In this document: positions 54,334 to 62,331 of the stretch, piece after piece
Layout: every line of letters begins with the position of its first letter
Numbering within the stretch: the stretch's first letter is position 1
NCBI RefSeq assembly: GCF_038396765.1
Contig: NZ_CP150096.1
Coordinates: forward strand, 2,401,001-2,465,000
Reading direction: 5' to 3'
Source of the DNA: Chitinophaga caseinilytica
GTDB lineage: Bacteria > Bacteroidota > Bacteroidia > Chitinophagales > Chitinophagaceae
Length of the DNA stretch: 64,000 bases
Position numbers and translations under genes: made by a program
Notes under the pieces: generated by a model
The model's database searches: none
Told to the model about the DNA's origin: nothing
Seen by the model: the letters and a program-made list of their open reading frames with translations, nothing else

Positions 54334-56313
54334 TTATTTGGCTGCCACGGCGGCGGTGGAATCCGTTCCACCGGTGTGCCATTTCAGCGGTACGTTGCTT
54401 CCTTTCGGAGAAACGCGCATGTAACCTTGCATTTCCTGGTGCAGCGCCGAGCAGAAGTCGGTGCAGTAGAAGGGATAAACGCCCGGTTGGGTGGGGATGA
54501 ACTTCAGCGTGGAAGTTTCGCCGGGCATCACCAGCAGTTCCGCGGTAGCGGCGTGCTTGATGGCGAAGCCGTGGGGAATGTCCCAATCCTGCTCCAGGTT
54601 AGTGATGTGGAAGTACACCTCGTCGCCCACCTGGACGCCTTCGATGTTGTCCGGGGTAAGGTGGGAGCGGATGGCCGTCATGTACACATGTACCTGGTTG
54701 CCTTTACGTTCCACTTTCGTCGCTTTTTCGCCGGCAGCCACATAAGGGTGCTTGTTTTTGGCGATATCGAAGAACTTCACGCTCTGGTCTTTGATCTTCT
54801 CCGCCGGGATGGCCTGTGCGTAGTGCGGCTCGCCGATGGTGGGGAAGTCGAGCAGCAGCTGCATCTTGTCGCCCTCGATGGAGTACAGTTGCGCGCTCTG
54901 TGCCAGCTCCGGACCGGTAGGCAGGTAGCGGTCTTTGGTGATCTTGTTATAAGCCACCACGTATTTGCCGTAAGGTTTTTTGGTGTCGCCGCCGGGTACC
55001 ATGAGGTGACCGATGGAGTAGTACGTCGGCACACGGTCGAGCACTTTCAGGTCTTTGATGCTCCATTTCACGATCTCGGAAGACACGAAGAAGGAGGTGT
55101 ACGCGTTGCCCTTGCCGTCGAATTCGGTGTGCAGGGGGCCCAGGCCGGGTTTCTGCACTTCGCCGTGGAGCGCCGCTTCGTATTTGATAACGGGGATGCC
55201 GTTGTATTCGCCTTCAAACGCTTTGTCTTCGATCGCTTTCACGAATTTCTGGAAGGCGAAAACCGGGATCAGCGCGGCCAGTTTGCCCGAGCCCACGATG
55301 TATTCGCCGGAAGGGTCCACATCGCAGCCGTGCGGCGATTTGGGGCAGGGGATGAGGTACACGAGGTCTTTGAGCTCTTCCGGGTCCAGCGTCAGCACTT
55401 CCTTGATGATCTCGGAAGTAGCGGTGTGGTTTTCTTCGTTGAACGTGTTGTGGTAGTATTCGGTGGCCATTTTTTTGGCTTTACCGGCTTTCACGTATTC
55501 TTCCGCCTTTTTCCAGTTTACCGCCACGATAAAGTCTTTGTCTTTCTGCGAAGCATTCACTTCCAGCAGGGTGCTGGCCTGTTCGGTGTTGTAGGTGGAG
55601 AAGAAGAACCATCCGTGGCTGGGGCCTTTGCCGGCACGGCTCAGGTCGAGGTCCATACCGGGGAGGATGATCTGGAAGGCCACGTTCATGTGACCGGAAT
55701 TTTTGTCGATACCGATGAAGGACGCGGTGCTTTTGAAGTTCTTTTTGTAGGATGCGTTGTCCAGCGGCGATTCTGCGTTGCCTACGGGCACGGAGAAGCG
55801 CGTACCTGCGATCACGTATTCGGTGTTTTCGGTGAGGAAGGGGGAAGAGTGGTTACCACCGCTGTTGGGCAGCTCGATGATTTCCATGGTCTTGAACGCC
55901 TTCAGGTCGATGCGGGCCACGCGGGGTGAGTTGTTGGCGTTGGCGAAGAGCCAGCGGCCGTCGTGCTCGCCATTGGTCTGCGAAAGCGCCAGGTGGTGCT
56001 GATCGTCCCAGGGAACGAAGCCGTGGGAAGTGTTCAGCATGGGTTTGGTTTCTTCGCTGTAGCCGTAACCGTTTTCGGGGTTCACCGAGAAAACGGGCAG
56101 CACTTTCAGGAGGCGGCCGGAGGGCAGGCCGTACACGGCAACCTGGCCGGAGAAGCCGCCTGAAACGAAATTGTATAGCTCATCGTATTTGCCGGGAGCC
56201 ACGTACGTACGTGCAGCGGCGTCGCCGCCCACGGCCGATTCGGTGCTCTTCATCTTGCAGCTCTGGACGGTCAGCGCAGCGGCTGCGGCCAGGAGTAAGG
56301 GAGAAAGTTTCAT
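54334..56313 (-). CDS. nosZ: nitrous-oxide reductase, clade II (Sec/lipoprotein type)
   Basis: A 659-residue periplasmic enzyme that reduces N2O to N2. The N-terminus lacks a twin-arginine signal and instead has a Sec signal ending in lipobox VQSC (MKLSPLLLAAAAALTVQSC), the mark of clade II. The beta-propeller with CuZ histidines follows (NTSHGFVPWDDQHHLALSQTN, GNHSSPF, KSPHGCDVDPSG, GPLHTEFDGKGNAYTS, GEPHYAQAI). The C-terminal cupredoxin domain has the CuA site Cys617-x3-Cys621-x3-His625-x2-Met628 (CTDFCSALHQEMQGYM), with His in DIPHGFAI. It lies 30 bases after the nosC-type cytochrome gene. Confidence 0.97.
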   Translation of the reverse strand: MKLSPLLLAAAAALTVQSCKMKSTESAVGGDAAARTYVAPGKYDELYNFVSGGFSGQVAVYGLPSGRLLKVLPVFSVNPENGYGYSEETKPMLNTSHGFVPWDDQHHLALSQTNGEHDGRWLFANANNSPRVARIDLKAFKTMEIIELPNSGGNHSSPFLTENTEYVIAGTRFSVPVGNAESPLDNASYKKNFKSTASFIGIDKNSGHMNVAFQIILPGMDLDLSRAGKGPSHGWFFFSTYNTEQASTLLEVNASQKDKDFIVAVNWKKAEEYVKAGKAKKMATEYYHNTFNEENHTATSEIIKEVLTLDPEELKDLVYLIPCPKSPHGCDVDPSGEYIVGSGKLAALIPVFAFQKFVKAIEDKAFEGEYNGIPVIKYEAALHGEVQKPGLGPLHTEFDGKGNAYTSFFVSSEIVKWSIKDLKVLDRVPTYYSIGHLMVPGGDTKKPYGKYVVAYNKITKDRYLPTGPELAQSAQLYSIEGDKMQLLLDFPTIGEPHYAQAIPAEKIKDQSVKFFDIAKNKHPYVAAGEKATKVERKGNQVHVYMTAIRSHLTPDNIEGVQVGDEVYFHITNLEQDWDIPHGFAIKHAATAELLVMPGETSTLKFIPTQPGVYPFYCTDFCSALHQEMQGYMRVSPKGSNVPLKWHTGGTDSTAAVAAK

Positions 56314-56343
56314 AATAAAGTATATTAACGGGAATGAAAATTA

Positions 56344-56838
56344 TCAGTTCTTGCCGTCGAGCTTGCGCATGTATTCCAGTACAGCGCGGGCATCGTCGTC
56401 GGAGAGGTTCTGGTTGGGCATTCTGACCATACAGATTTCCAGCATGGCCTGAGCTTCCGGATCTTTGTCGAGCATTTCATCCACGTTGGTGACGAAGTTC
56501 ATGATCCATTCGGGGGTCCTGCGGTCGGTAACGCCTTTCCAGCCGGGCCCTACGAGTTTTTCTTCGGTGGTTTTGTGGCAGGAAGTACATTTTACTTCGG
56601 CGATTTCCAGTCCTTTTTTGGCCATGGCTTCATCCAGCGGGTGGGTGAGCTGCACGTCCTTGAATTTGCCGATGCCTTTGGGGTCTACGGCGTTGCTGGC
56701 CGCGGCGTTGTTGTCTGCGGCGGGCGTTTCGGAGGCTGGGGCTTTTTCTTCGCCGGCCTTTTCCTGTCCGCCCCCGCACCCGGCTGCCGCAATTGCGATG
56801 GCCACGGTGCAGATGAAGAGGTACCTGAGCTGTTTCAT
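56344..56838 (-). CDS. monohaem cytochrome c lipoprotein of the nos operon
   Basis: A 164-residue lipoprotein (lipobox AAGC in MKQLRYLFICTVAIAIAAAGC) with a low-complexity Ala/Glu linker and one class I cytochrome c domain: haem site VKCTSCHK, then GPGWKGVTDRRTPEW and the sixth-ligand Met in MVRMPNQNLSDDDARAVLEYM. As first gene of the nos operon it is the likely electron donor to NosZ. A TGAC-N4-GTCA palindrome and a -7-like box lie just upstream. Confidence 0.9.
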   Translation of the reverse strand: MKQLRYLFICTVAIAIAAAGCGGGQEKAGEEKAPASETPAADNNAAASNAVDPKGIGKFKDVQLTHPLDEAMAKKGLEIAEVKCTSCHKTTEEKLVGPGWKGVTDRRTPEWIMNFVTNVDEMLDKDPEAQAMLEICMVRMPNQNLSDDDARAVLEYMRKLDGKN

Positions 56839-56856
56839 GATGTTGTTTGTTTGGTT

Positions 56857-56899
56857 CAAAGGTCTGAATCGGTGCATGCATCCTTCATGACGGCCGTCA
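56857..56899 (-). promoter_or_regulatory. nos operon promoter with FNR/DNR-type palindrome
   Basis: The palindrome TGACGGCCGTCA (56888-56899) has the form TGAC-N4-GTCA of Fnr/Dnr-family sites. On the minus strand GACCTTTG (56857-56864) resembles the -7 box TAnnTTTG with one change. The palindrome centre is 36.5 bases from the downstream edge of the box, near -40 from a start site about 16 bases before the nosC-type ATG. This is the class II activator position. Confidence 0.55.
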
Positions 56900-57074
56900 A
56901 CGATTTTGATGACACTCGGCAACGGAGCCCCCCGTTTTCCATGATATAGATCGTAACCGGCGGCGCAGTGGTCATGGGTGAAAAATGGCAAGGAGCGGCC
57001 TGCCCGCCGCACGGGTAAGTGCTGCCGGCAGGTAAGTCAGAAGGATGGATTCTATGGTCTGTTTGGTTGTGGAA

Positions 57075-57809
57075 CTATTTCCCGGCAGGCCGGAACCCAA
57101 TTTCCAGGTCGGCCGCTTTCGGGAAAAGGATGTTGTTCTCGAGATGGATGTGAAGGTGCAGGTCGTCCTGGAATTCTTTCAGGAGCGCATAGGTCACGCG
57201 GTAGGTATTGCACCCGTCCGGCGGAACGGTGTAGTCGCCGCTCAGTTGCTGGATCTGGCGGAAGCGTTCGCCTTCCTGGTCGTGCTCGTGCATCATCATG
57301 GAAATGGGCCCGGCCACGGTGCCGAAATGCGCCGGAGCGGCCGATGTGCCGTTTTCCCGGGCTACCACCATCTGACGGATGTAGGGGAAAAGGACGAGCT
57401 CCTCTTTCTTCATGTGCATGGTTAGTTCCGCGGCGCTTTCATTAAAAAGCTGCGCGATGCGGACGAGCTCGGGATGCGCGCCGCCGTGTACGTTCGACAG
57501 TTTATGGAGATAAGCCTGTAAAACTGGGATCTGGTTGGCAACGTATGCATGGTGCCGGTCCACGATGTGAATGGCCAGTACGTCTGGTTCCCAGGTGTTG
57601 TAGTCCGTGCCGGTCTCGGGCTGAACGCCGAGCACTTCCGCCAGGTCTGCGGTGACGGCCGAAATGTCGATTTTCTTTTGGGCGCAGGCTTCTTCCACGG
57701 TGCGGTTTCCGTTGCAGCAGAAGTCGATCCGGTATTTGCTGAAAACGGCGGCTGTGCGGTAATTGTCGGATACGAGCTGGCCGATAACGGCTTGTTCCAG
57801 GTGTGTCAT
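57075..57809 (-). CDS. iron-sulfur cluster repair di-iron protein (RIC/ScdA/YtfE family)
   Basis: A 244-residue cytoplasmic protein. The N-terminal ScdA domain has the paired Cys (RIDFCCNGNRTVEEAC); the hemerythrin-like part supplies the di-iron ligands (HIVDRHHAYV, GAHPELVRIAQLF, HMKKEELVLFPYI, MMMHEHDQEG, LHLHIHLENNILFPKA). RIC proteins repair Fe-S clusters hit by NO or oxidants. ATG 57809 is used, as the preceding residues do not match the family. It faces the nos operon on the same strand, 236 bases upstream of nosC, and has two related sequence blocks in its own promoter region. Confidence 0.93.
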   Translation of the reverse strand: MTHLEQAVIGQLVSDNYRTAAVFSKYRIDFCCNGNRTVEEACAQKKIDISAVTADLAEVLGVQPETGTDYNTWEPDVLAIHIVDRHHAYVANQIPVLQAYLHKLSNVHGGAHPELVRIAQLFNESAAELTMHMKKEELVLFPYIRQMVVARENGTSAAPAHFGTVAGPISMMMHEHDQEGERFRQIQQLSGDYTVPPDGCNTYRVTYALLKEFQDDLHLHIHLENNILFPKAADLEIGFRPAGK

Positions 57810-57826
57810 GGTAATTTGTTTATCGA

Positions 57827-57920
57827 TTTTAAATAAATACATAATTGTCCTTTATAGGAGCCGGAAAAACAGCACAAAGCTACGGGGAAATGCTTTAATA
57901 AAAGACAAAATAGTCCTTAA
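57827..57920 (-). promoter_or_regulatory. two imperfect direct repeats upstream of the RIC gene
   Basis: Blocks 57827-57854 and 57893-57920 (28 bases each, 66 apart) agree at 21 of 28 positions. On the minus strand they share the core AAGGAC-N-ATT-N-TGT-N-TTT. They are A/T-rich inside otherwise GC-rich DNA and may be operators for the nearby Rrf2 or another NO-responsive regulator. No exact TAnnTTTG box is seen with them. Confidence 0.45.
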
Positions 57921-58013
57921 TTATAAAATGGGTTTTCCGCTGTAATGCAGCATGGGCGGGAGGTATGATAAAAATCAGTTTTCGGGGGATGGGAGACGCC
58001 GGTGCCGGAAGCG

Positions 58014-58044
58014 AAAAAAGGGCCCGCGCAGCTGGCGGACCCTT
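58014..58044 (-). terminator. intrinsic terminator of the small membrane-protein gene
   Basis: On the minus strand a 10-bp stem with one mismatch (AAGGGTCCGC / GCGGGCCCTT) and loop CAGCTGC is followed by T6, 36 bases after the stop of the gene at 58080. Confidence 0.85.
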
Positions 58045-58079
58045 ATACTTGTCTCCCCCGGAAACAATGCATCGTAATT

Positions 58080-58280
58080 TTAGCGGCGCGCCCGGTTATC
58101 GGGCACCCGGCAATTGCCGGCAGCGCAGGGGCTGGCGTTGAGTACCGCCATCAGCGCGAACAGGCCGCCGAAAATGGCCAGTGGCCATTCCTTCATAAGC
58201 ATACTGTAAATAAAAATGGTCGCTCCGGCACCCAGCCTGATCCATCGTCCGGCAGACCATTGCGAAAAAATTCGTTTCAT
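58080..58280 (-). CDS. small two-helix membrane protein (DUF2892-like)
   Basis: A 66-residue protein: MKRIFSQWSAGRWIRLGAG, then helices TIFIYSMLMKEWPLAIFG and LFALMAVLNASPC, ending in a basic tail. The shape fits the DUF2892/YgaP-type membrane module, often found near sulfur or nitrogen respiration genes. A start at 58328 would read through the palindrome and promoter; ATG 58280 is preferred, though it nearly coincides with the predicted transcription start, so a leaderless message or a start at an inner Met is possible. It has its own promoter and terminator. Confidence 0.7.
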   Translation of the reverse strand: MKRIFSQWSAGRWIRLGAGATIFIYSMLMKEWPLAIFGGLFALMAVLNASPCAAGNCRVPDNRARR

Positions 58281-58282
58281 GC

Positions 58283-58326
58283 TGCAAATATGGGCCAATT
58301 CGCACCCCGTGAAGGTGACTTGAGTC
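58283..58326 (-). promoter_or_regulatory. promoter with FNR/DNR-type palindrome before the small membrane-protein gene
   Basis: The palindrome GTGACTTGAGTCAC (58313-58326) is TGAC-N4-GTCA with one further base pair each side. On the minus strand CATATTTG (58283-58290) is one base from TAnnTTTG. The palindrome centre is 36.5 bases from the downstream edge of the box, exactly the geometry seen at the nos promoter. Confidence 0.55.
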
Positions 58327-58623
58327 ACATAAACCGGGAATATGGGCAGGAATAATATTTTTCCACATCAGTGCTTTATCATAAATATTTATATATTTTC
58401 GTGATACGTGATGATACACGGATGTTAATCGACATGAGGAATTGTTAACCAAATTATCCCGACCCGGTTTTCATTAATTTATTGTAGCAGAAGAATTGAT
58501 TGCGTTGCACTACGTTGCTGCCGGTCTGTTACTTCATGTGTTTTCACCCGTAAGGCGTGTTCGCTACCTCCATATGGTAGTATCATGATCCCTATTTCAT
58601 TAGTTAACCAAAAATCAATATCT
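58327..58623. other. intergenic region before the lipoprotein gene
   Basis: About 297 bases, AT-rich. GTTAACCAAA occurs twice (58444-58453 and 58604-58613, 160 apart), and CTACC-N7-GGTAG lies at about 58565-58582. No RNA gene and no exact -7 box were found for the downstream gene. Confidence 0.35.
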
Positions 58624-59571
58624 ATGAAGTTCAGAATTTTAGCAATGGCAGGATTGGTTTTCCTGTTCAGCTGCACTAAGAACGACAATGCAGTGCAGGA
58701 AACGCCGACGAAAGACACTAAACGTTATCCGGTGCACCTAAGCCTGAAAGAATTCATCCACAAATTGGAGCCGCTGCCCGGGAACGGTGCAAGAAAACTT
58801 CAGGGAGGAAGCGCAGCAAAAGATTCCTTACTGGCCTCGAAACTTTGGGGATTACGTATCGTCATCCATGCGAGTTCCAACCCGGTCGCCGTTGTGTCTA
58901 CCCAACTGCAATATGCCACCGATCCGGATTTTGGAGAATTGACGGATTCATTGCCGGTTGGCAACTATCTGGTTAAAATTGCAGCTATCGCAGACTCAGG
59001 AATGTTGACTACCCACGAAGTGGTTCCGCCGACGGTTTATGACGGGGAAGGATATGCACGTGAAATCTTGAAATGGCCGGAACTGTTTTTTAATAGCCAG
59101 GAATTTACAGTTAGTGCCACCGGAACAAATGAGGTGAACATGTCGCTTAACCGCGCTTCATCTGCCCTGGAAGTAAATATACTCGACGCACCGGCTGTTC
59201 ATCCGGATTCGATCGTTACCGTTAGTACACATGTATTAGCGACATATTTCAGTTTCGTAACAGGGAAAGGAGAAGAAATGGCAGCCACGCCGTCGCTGGT
59301 TTTTCCAAGGGGAACGGGAGGTGCGTTCTCGGGGCTGTTGGTGAAAATACCGAATGGCAACGAAACCGTCGTGTTCATCAAATACCGGGATAGGGTCACA
59401 GGAAACTGGATGACAAAAACGATCTATAACGTACCGGTACAACCGAATGTGAAAACGATTTTGACCGGGAGATTATACCCGCTTCCAGAAGTACCTCCAT
59501 CCAAGTATAACAATGGCTTTCATATTGAATTGAACGAAGCCTGGGGCACGCCTGTGCAGTCGGAATTCTAG
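58624..59571 (+). CDS. lipoprotein of unknown function (possibly FimB/Mfa2-like)
   Basis: A 315-residue lipoprotein with lipobox LFSC (MKFRILAMAGLVFLFSC), ATG 58624. The mature part is beta-rich: DSLPVGNYLVKIAAIADSG and the later RASSALEVNILDAPAVHPD and ETVVFIKYRDRVTGNW suggest two sandwich domains, a layout shared with fimbrillin-anchor lipoproteins of Bacteroidota. No fimbrial genes lie nearby, so the family call is weak. It is monocistronic and ends in a strong terminator. Confidence 0.7.
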   Translation: MKFRILAMAGLVFLFSCTKNDNAVQETPTKDTKRYPVHLSLKEFIHKLEPLPGNGARKLQGGSAAKDSLLASKLWGLRIVIHASSNPVAVVSTQLQYATDPDFGELTDSLPVGNYLVKIAAIADSGMLTTHEVVPPTVYDGEGYAREILKWPELFFNSQEFTVSATGTNEVNMSLNRASSALEVNILDAPAVHPDSIVTVSTHVLATYFSFVTGKGEEMAATPSLVFPRGTGGAFSGLLVKIPNGNETVVFIKYRDRVTGNWMTKTIYNVPVQPNVKTILTGRLYPLPEVPPSKYNNGFHIELNEAWGTPVQSEF

Positions 59572-59595
59572 TTTATGAACGGGAAATATTAACCG

Positions 59596-59632
59596 AGGGC
59601 CGGCGAATAATGCCGGCCCTTGTTGTTTTTTT
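59596..59632 (+). terminator. intrinsic terminator after the lipoprotein gene
   Basis: A 9-bp perfect stem AGGGCCGGC / GCCGGCCCT with loop GAATAAT, then TTGTTG and seven T. Confidence 0.92.
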
Positions 59633-59722
59633 ATGAAAAGTACCGGGAATCAGGGATGCCTCGGGCTGAATAAAACCCGAAATTCGCAGGGAACGTTTAT
59701 TTTAGACGCTCCTGAACCCGAT

Positions 59723-61021
59723 ATGCACCTGTTCTCATTCAAATTCCAACATCCCAGCGCCCTGCGGTACGTATGGCTGGTAGTGCTGGCGCCCATCGTC
59801 TGCGTGGTCCCGGCCATTCTGCTGGTGGAAGACAATGTGGCGCTGATCATTGCCTCCGTCTTCGCCCCCATCGTCATCGGCTTTTACCTATTGTTCACGA
59901 AAGGAAAGGCACAAGACGAAATTTCGCTGGACAATTCCGGTTTCACGTCCGCGTTTTTCGGACGCGTGCAATTCAATGAAATCAAAGCCGTGAAAGGAAG
60001 CTCCCTGTTCATGGACCCTCCATCCATACGCATCGAGCTGAACAACGGCCGTAAACTGACCTGGCGCATCACCAGCAAGGGCAGCATTTACAATTCCGTG
60101 GAAGACGCGGAAACGTTCCTACGGTTCACTGCCGAACTTTCCCTGAAAATGGACGCCTGGGCACCGAGGGCACAAGTTCGCCAGTCCACCTTGTCGTACG
60201 AAAAAGCCCCGCCCTCGGAGCAACTCCGGAAAGTCGTGAAGCGCAACCGAAAACCGGCCCTGGTCATCCCCATCGGCGCCGCTTTCGCGCTGCTGGCGCT
60301 CGTCAGGACCTGCGGGAAAGACTGGTTCAAACGCGACGATATCAACTTCGCCCAAATCGCGGCGCAGCAGGAAGAAAAGTACCAAAGCAATATCGGGGAA
60401 GCCAAAGCCGTGATGAGCGAATACCTCAAGCGCCAGGGCGCCCATTTCCTCTATACGAACGATACGGCCGCCCGCGCCGAGCTGCTGCCGGATATCAACG
60501 TGTCTGACCCCACCGGCATCGCGGCTTTCCGGCATACGGAAGCCAACCGGGAACTGGAAGCCTTCATCGAAAACCCGGATTCCTTCCGCATTCAAACGGT
60601 CATCATCGCCGGCGACGGGTCCGTCAAACCCATGCGCGGCAGCATCCTCAACATGAACGACAGCGCAGACGTCCAGCTTTTCATCCGTTTCTACGACCCC
60701 CAGCAACGCATCGCGCCGCCCCGGATGCGCGGCGCCGCGCCGGTAGATTCGTCGGAGTTTCCGGTGTTCGACGTAATGACCGGCATTCCCCTGTACGACA
60801 CCCTGAAGATCGGCGGCGCCATTTCCGAATCCTTTCCCGCCATGCACATGATGCTGGCGCAAGTCCGCCACCGGTCTTCGTTCCGCGTATACCTGACCGG
60901 CCGCGAAAAGGACGGTATTTCGGAAACCCTCTTCCGCAACGCGGTCCGGGAGCTCAACAAACAGCTGGCGGCGGTGAAGGCGGATACGAGCGGCTTTGTG
61001 GTGAAGATGTACAACCGTTAG
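59723..61021 (+). CDS. membrane protein of unknown function
   Basis: A 432-residue protein from ATG 59723 (an in-frame ATG at 59633 overlaps the terminator tail and is less likely). Two helices near the N-terminus (YVWLVVLAPIVCVVPAILLV, VALIIASVFAPIVIGFYLLF) are followed by a PH-like beta domain (EISLDNSGFTSAFFGRVQFNEIKAVKG), a third helix (PALVIPIGAAFALLALV) and a C-terminal domain of 230 residues with FRIQTVIIAGDGSVKPM and MHMMLAQVRHRSSFRVYLTG. No family recognised. It reads toward kynureninase on the same strand with a 47-base gap. Confidence 0.7.
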   Translation: MHLFSFKFQHPSALRYVWLVVLAPIVCVVPAILLVEDNVALIIASVFAPIVIGFYLLFTKGKAQDEISLDNSGFTSAFFGRVQFNEIKAVKGSSLFMDPPSIRIELNNGRKLTWRITSKGSIYNSVEDAETFLRFTAELSLKMDAWAPRAQVRQSTLSYEKAPPSEQLRKVVKRNRKPALVIPIGAAFALLALVRTCGKDWFKRDDINFAQIAAQQEEKYQSNIGEAKAVMSEYLKRQGAHFLYTNDTAARAELLPDINVSDPTGIAAFRHTEANRELEAFIENPDSFRIQTVIIAGDGSVKPMRGSILNMNDSADVQLFIRFYDPQQRIAPPRMRGAAPVDSSEFPVFDVMTGIPLYDTLKIGGAISESFPAMHMMLAQVRHRSSFRVYLTGREKDGISETLFRNAVRELNKQLAAVKADTSGFVVKMYNR

Positions 61022-61068
61022 TCCTTTCCGGCAATCGGCGGAGCAGCCTTTTTCGTTATATTGCCTTC

Positions 61069-62331
61069 ATGAATACCGCATTTGAACCAACCGTTACTTT
61101 CGCCGCGGCATTAGATCAGCAAGACGTGCTCGCCGGCTTCAAATCCCGATTCCACTTCCCGCAACACGCAGGGAAAGACGCTATTTATTTCTGCGGAAAC
61201 TCCCTCGGCCTGCAAGCCAGGTCTGTCGCCGGCGCCATTGAACAGGAACTGGAAGATTGGCGGAACCTGGCGGTGGAAGGGTATTTCCGCGCCAAAAATC
61301 CCTGGCTTTTCTATCATGCCAATTTCAGCGAAACTTTATCCGGCATGATGGGCTGCTCGCCCGAAGAAGTGACGGTCATGAACACGCTCACCGTCAACCT
61401 GCACCTCATCCTCCAGAGCTTCTACCGCCCAACGAAAGAGCGGTACCGCATCGTGATGGAAGCCGGGGCGTTCCCGTCCGACCAATACGCCCTCGAAACG
61501 CTGGTCCGCCTCCATGGCCTGGACCCCGACGATGCCCTTGTGGAAATTTCGCCGCGGGAAGGGGAGAAGCTCCTCCGCACGGAAGACATCCTCGACGTGA
61601 TCGCCCGCCAGGGCAATAGCCTGGCGCTCGTGCTCATGGGCGGCATCAATTATTACACTGGCCAGTTTTACGATATGCCCGCCATTACCGCCGCCGCGCA
61701 ACGGCAGGGCGCCTTTGCCGGGTGGGACCTGGCCCATGTGGCCGGCAATATTCCCCTCCGGCTCCACGATTGGAACGTGGATTTTGCGGTATGGTGCTCC
61801 TATAAATACCTGAACGGCGGCCCCGGCGCGGCCGGCGGGCTTTTCGTGCATGAAAGGCACGGCAGCGATCCCGCTTTTCCACGTCTCGGCGGCTGGTGGG
61901 GGAACGATGAAAAAACGAGGTTTAAGATGGAAAAGGGCTTCGTCCCGAAACCCGGTGCGGCCGGCTGGCAGATCAGTACCGCACAGGTTTTCAACATGGT
62001 GGCGCTGAAAGCTTCGCTGGAACTGTTCAGGGAAGCGGGGATCGAAGCGTTGCGGGCCAAAAGCCTCCGGCTCACGGCCTACCTGGAGTTCCTGCTGGGC
62101 CAGGCTTCACTGCCCTGCGAGATCATCACCCCGGCCGATCCGCTGCAAAGAGGCGCGCAGTTGTCGCTGTATTTCCCGAAAGACGGGAAGGCGATCCACG
62201 CGCGCATGATGGAAAACGGGATCATCTGCGATTACCGCGAGCCCGGCGTGATCCGCCTGGCGCCCGCGCCGCTGTATTGCTCCTATTCAGATGTGCTCCG
62301 GTTCCACGACGTTTTAAAATCATTCGCATGA
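61069..62331 (+). CDS. kynU: kynureninase
   Basis: A 420-residue fold type I PLP enzyme that splits kynurenine or 3-hydroxykynurenine into (3-hydroxy)anthranilate and alanine. Visible: FCGNSLGLQ near the N-terminus, MNTLTVNLHLILQSFYRP, EAGAFPSDQYALETLVR, GWDLAHVAGNIPLRLHDW and the PLP-lysine motif VDFAVWCSYKYLNGGPGA (Lys246), then GWWGNDEKTRFKME. Length and motifs fit bacterial KynU. Its stop overlaps the start of the SGNH gene (ATGA). No other tryptophan or NAD synthesis gene is in view. Confidence 0.96.
   Translation: MNTAFEPTVTFAAALDQQDVLAGFKSRFHFPQHAGKDAIYFCGNSLGLQARSVAGAIEQELEDWRNLAVEGYFRAKNPWLFYHANFSETLSGMMGCSPEEVTVMNTLTVNLHLILQSFYRPTKERYRIVMEAGAFPSDQYALETLVRLHGLDPDDALVEISPREGEKLLRTEDILDVIARQGNSLALVLMGGINYYTGQFYDMPAITAAAQRQGAFAGWDLAHVAGNIPLRLHDWNVDFAVWCSYKYLNGGPGAAGGLFVHERHGSDPAFPRLGGWWGNDEKTRFKMEKGFVPKPGAAGWQISTAQVFNMVALKASLELFREAGIEALRAKSLRLTAYLEFLLGQASLPCEIITPADPLQRGAQLSLYFPKDGKAIHARMMENGIICDYREPGVIRLAPAPLYCSYSDVLRFHDVLKSFA

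Noticed and set aside
57075..57920. TGAC-N4-GTCA site upstream of the RIC gene.
   Set aside because: No such palindrome is present there; the region carries a different pair of repeats.
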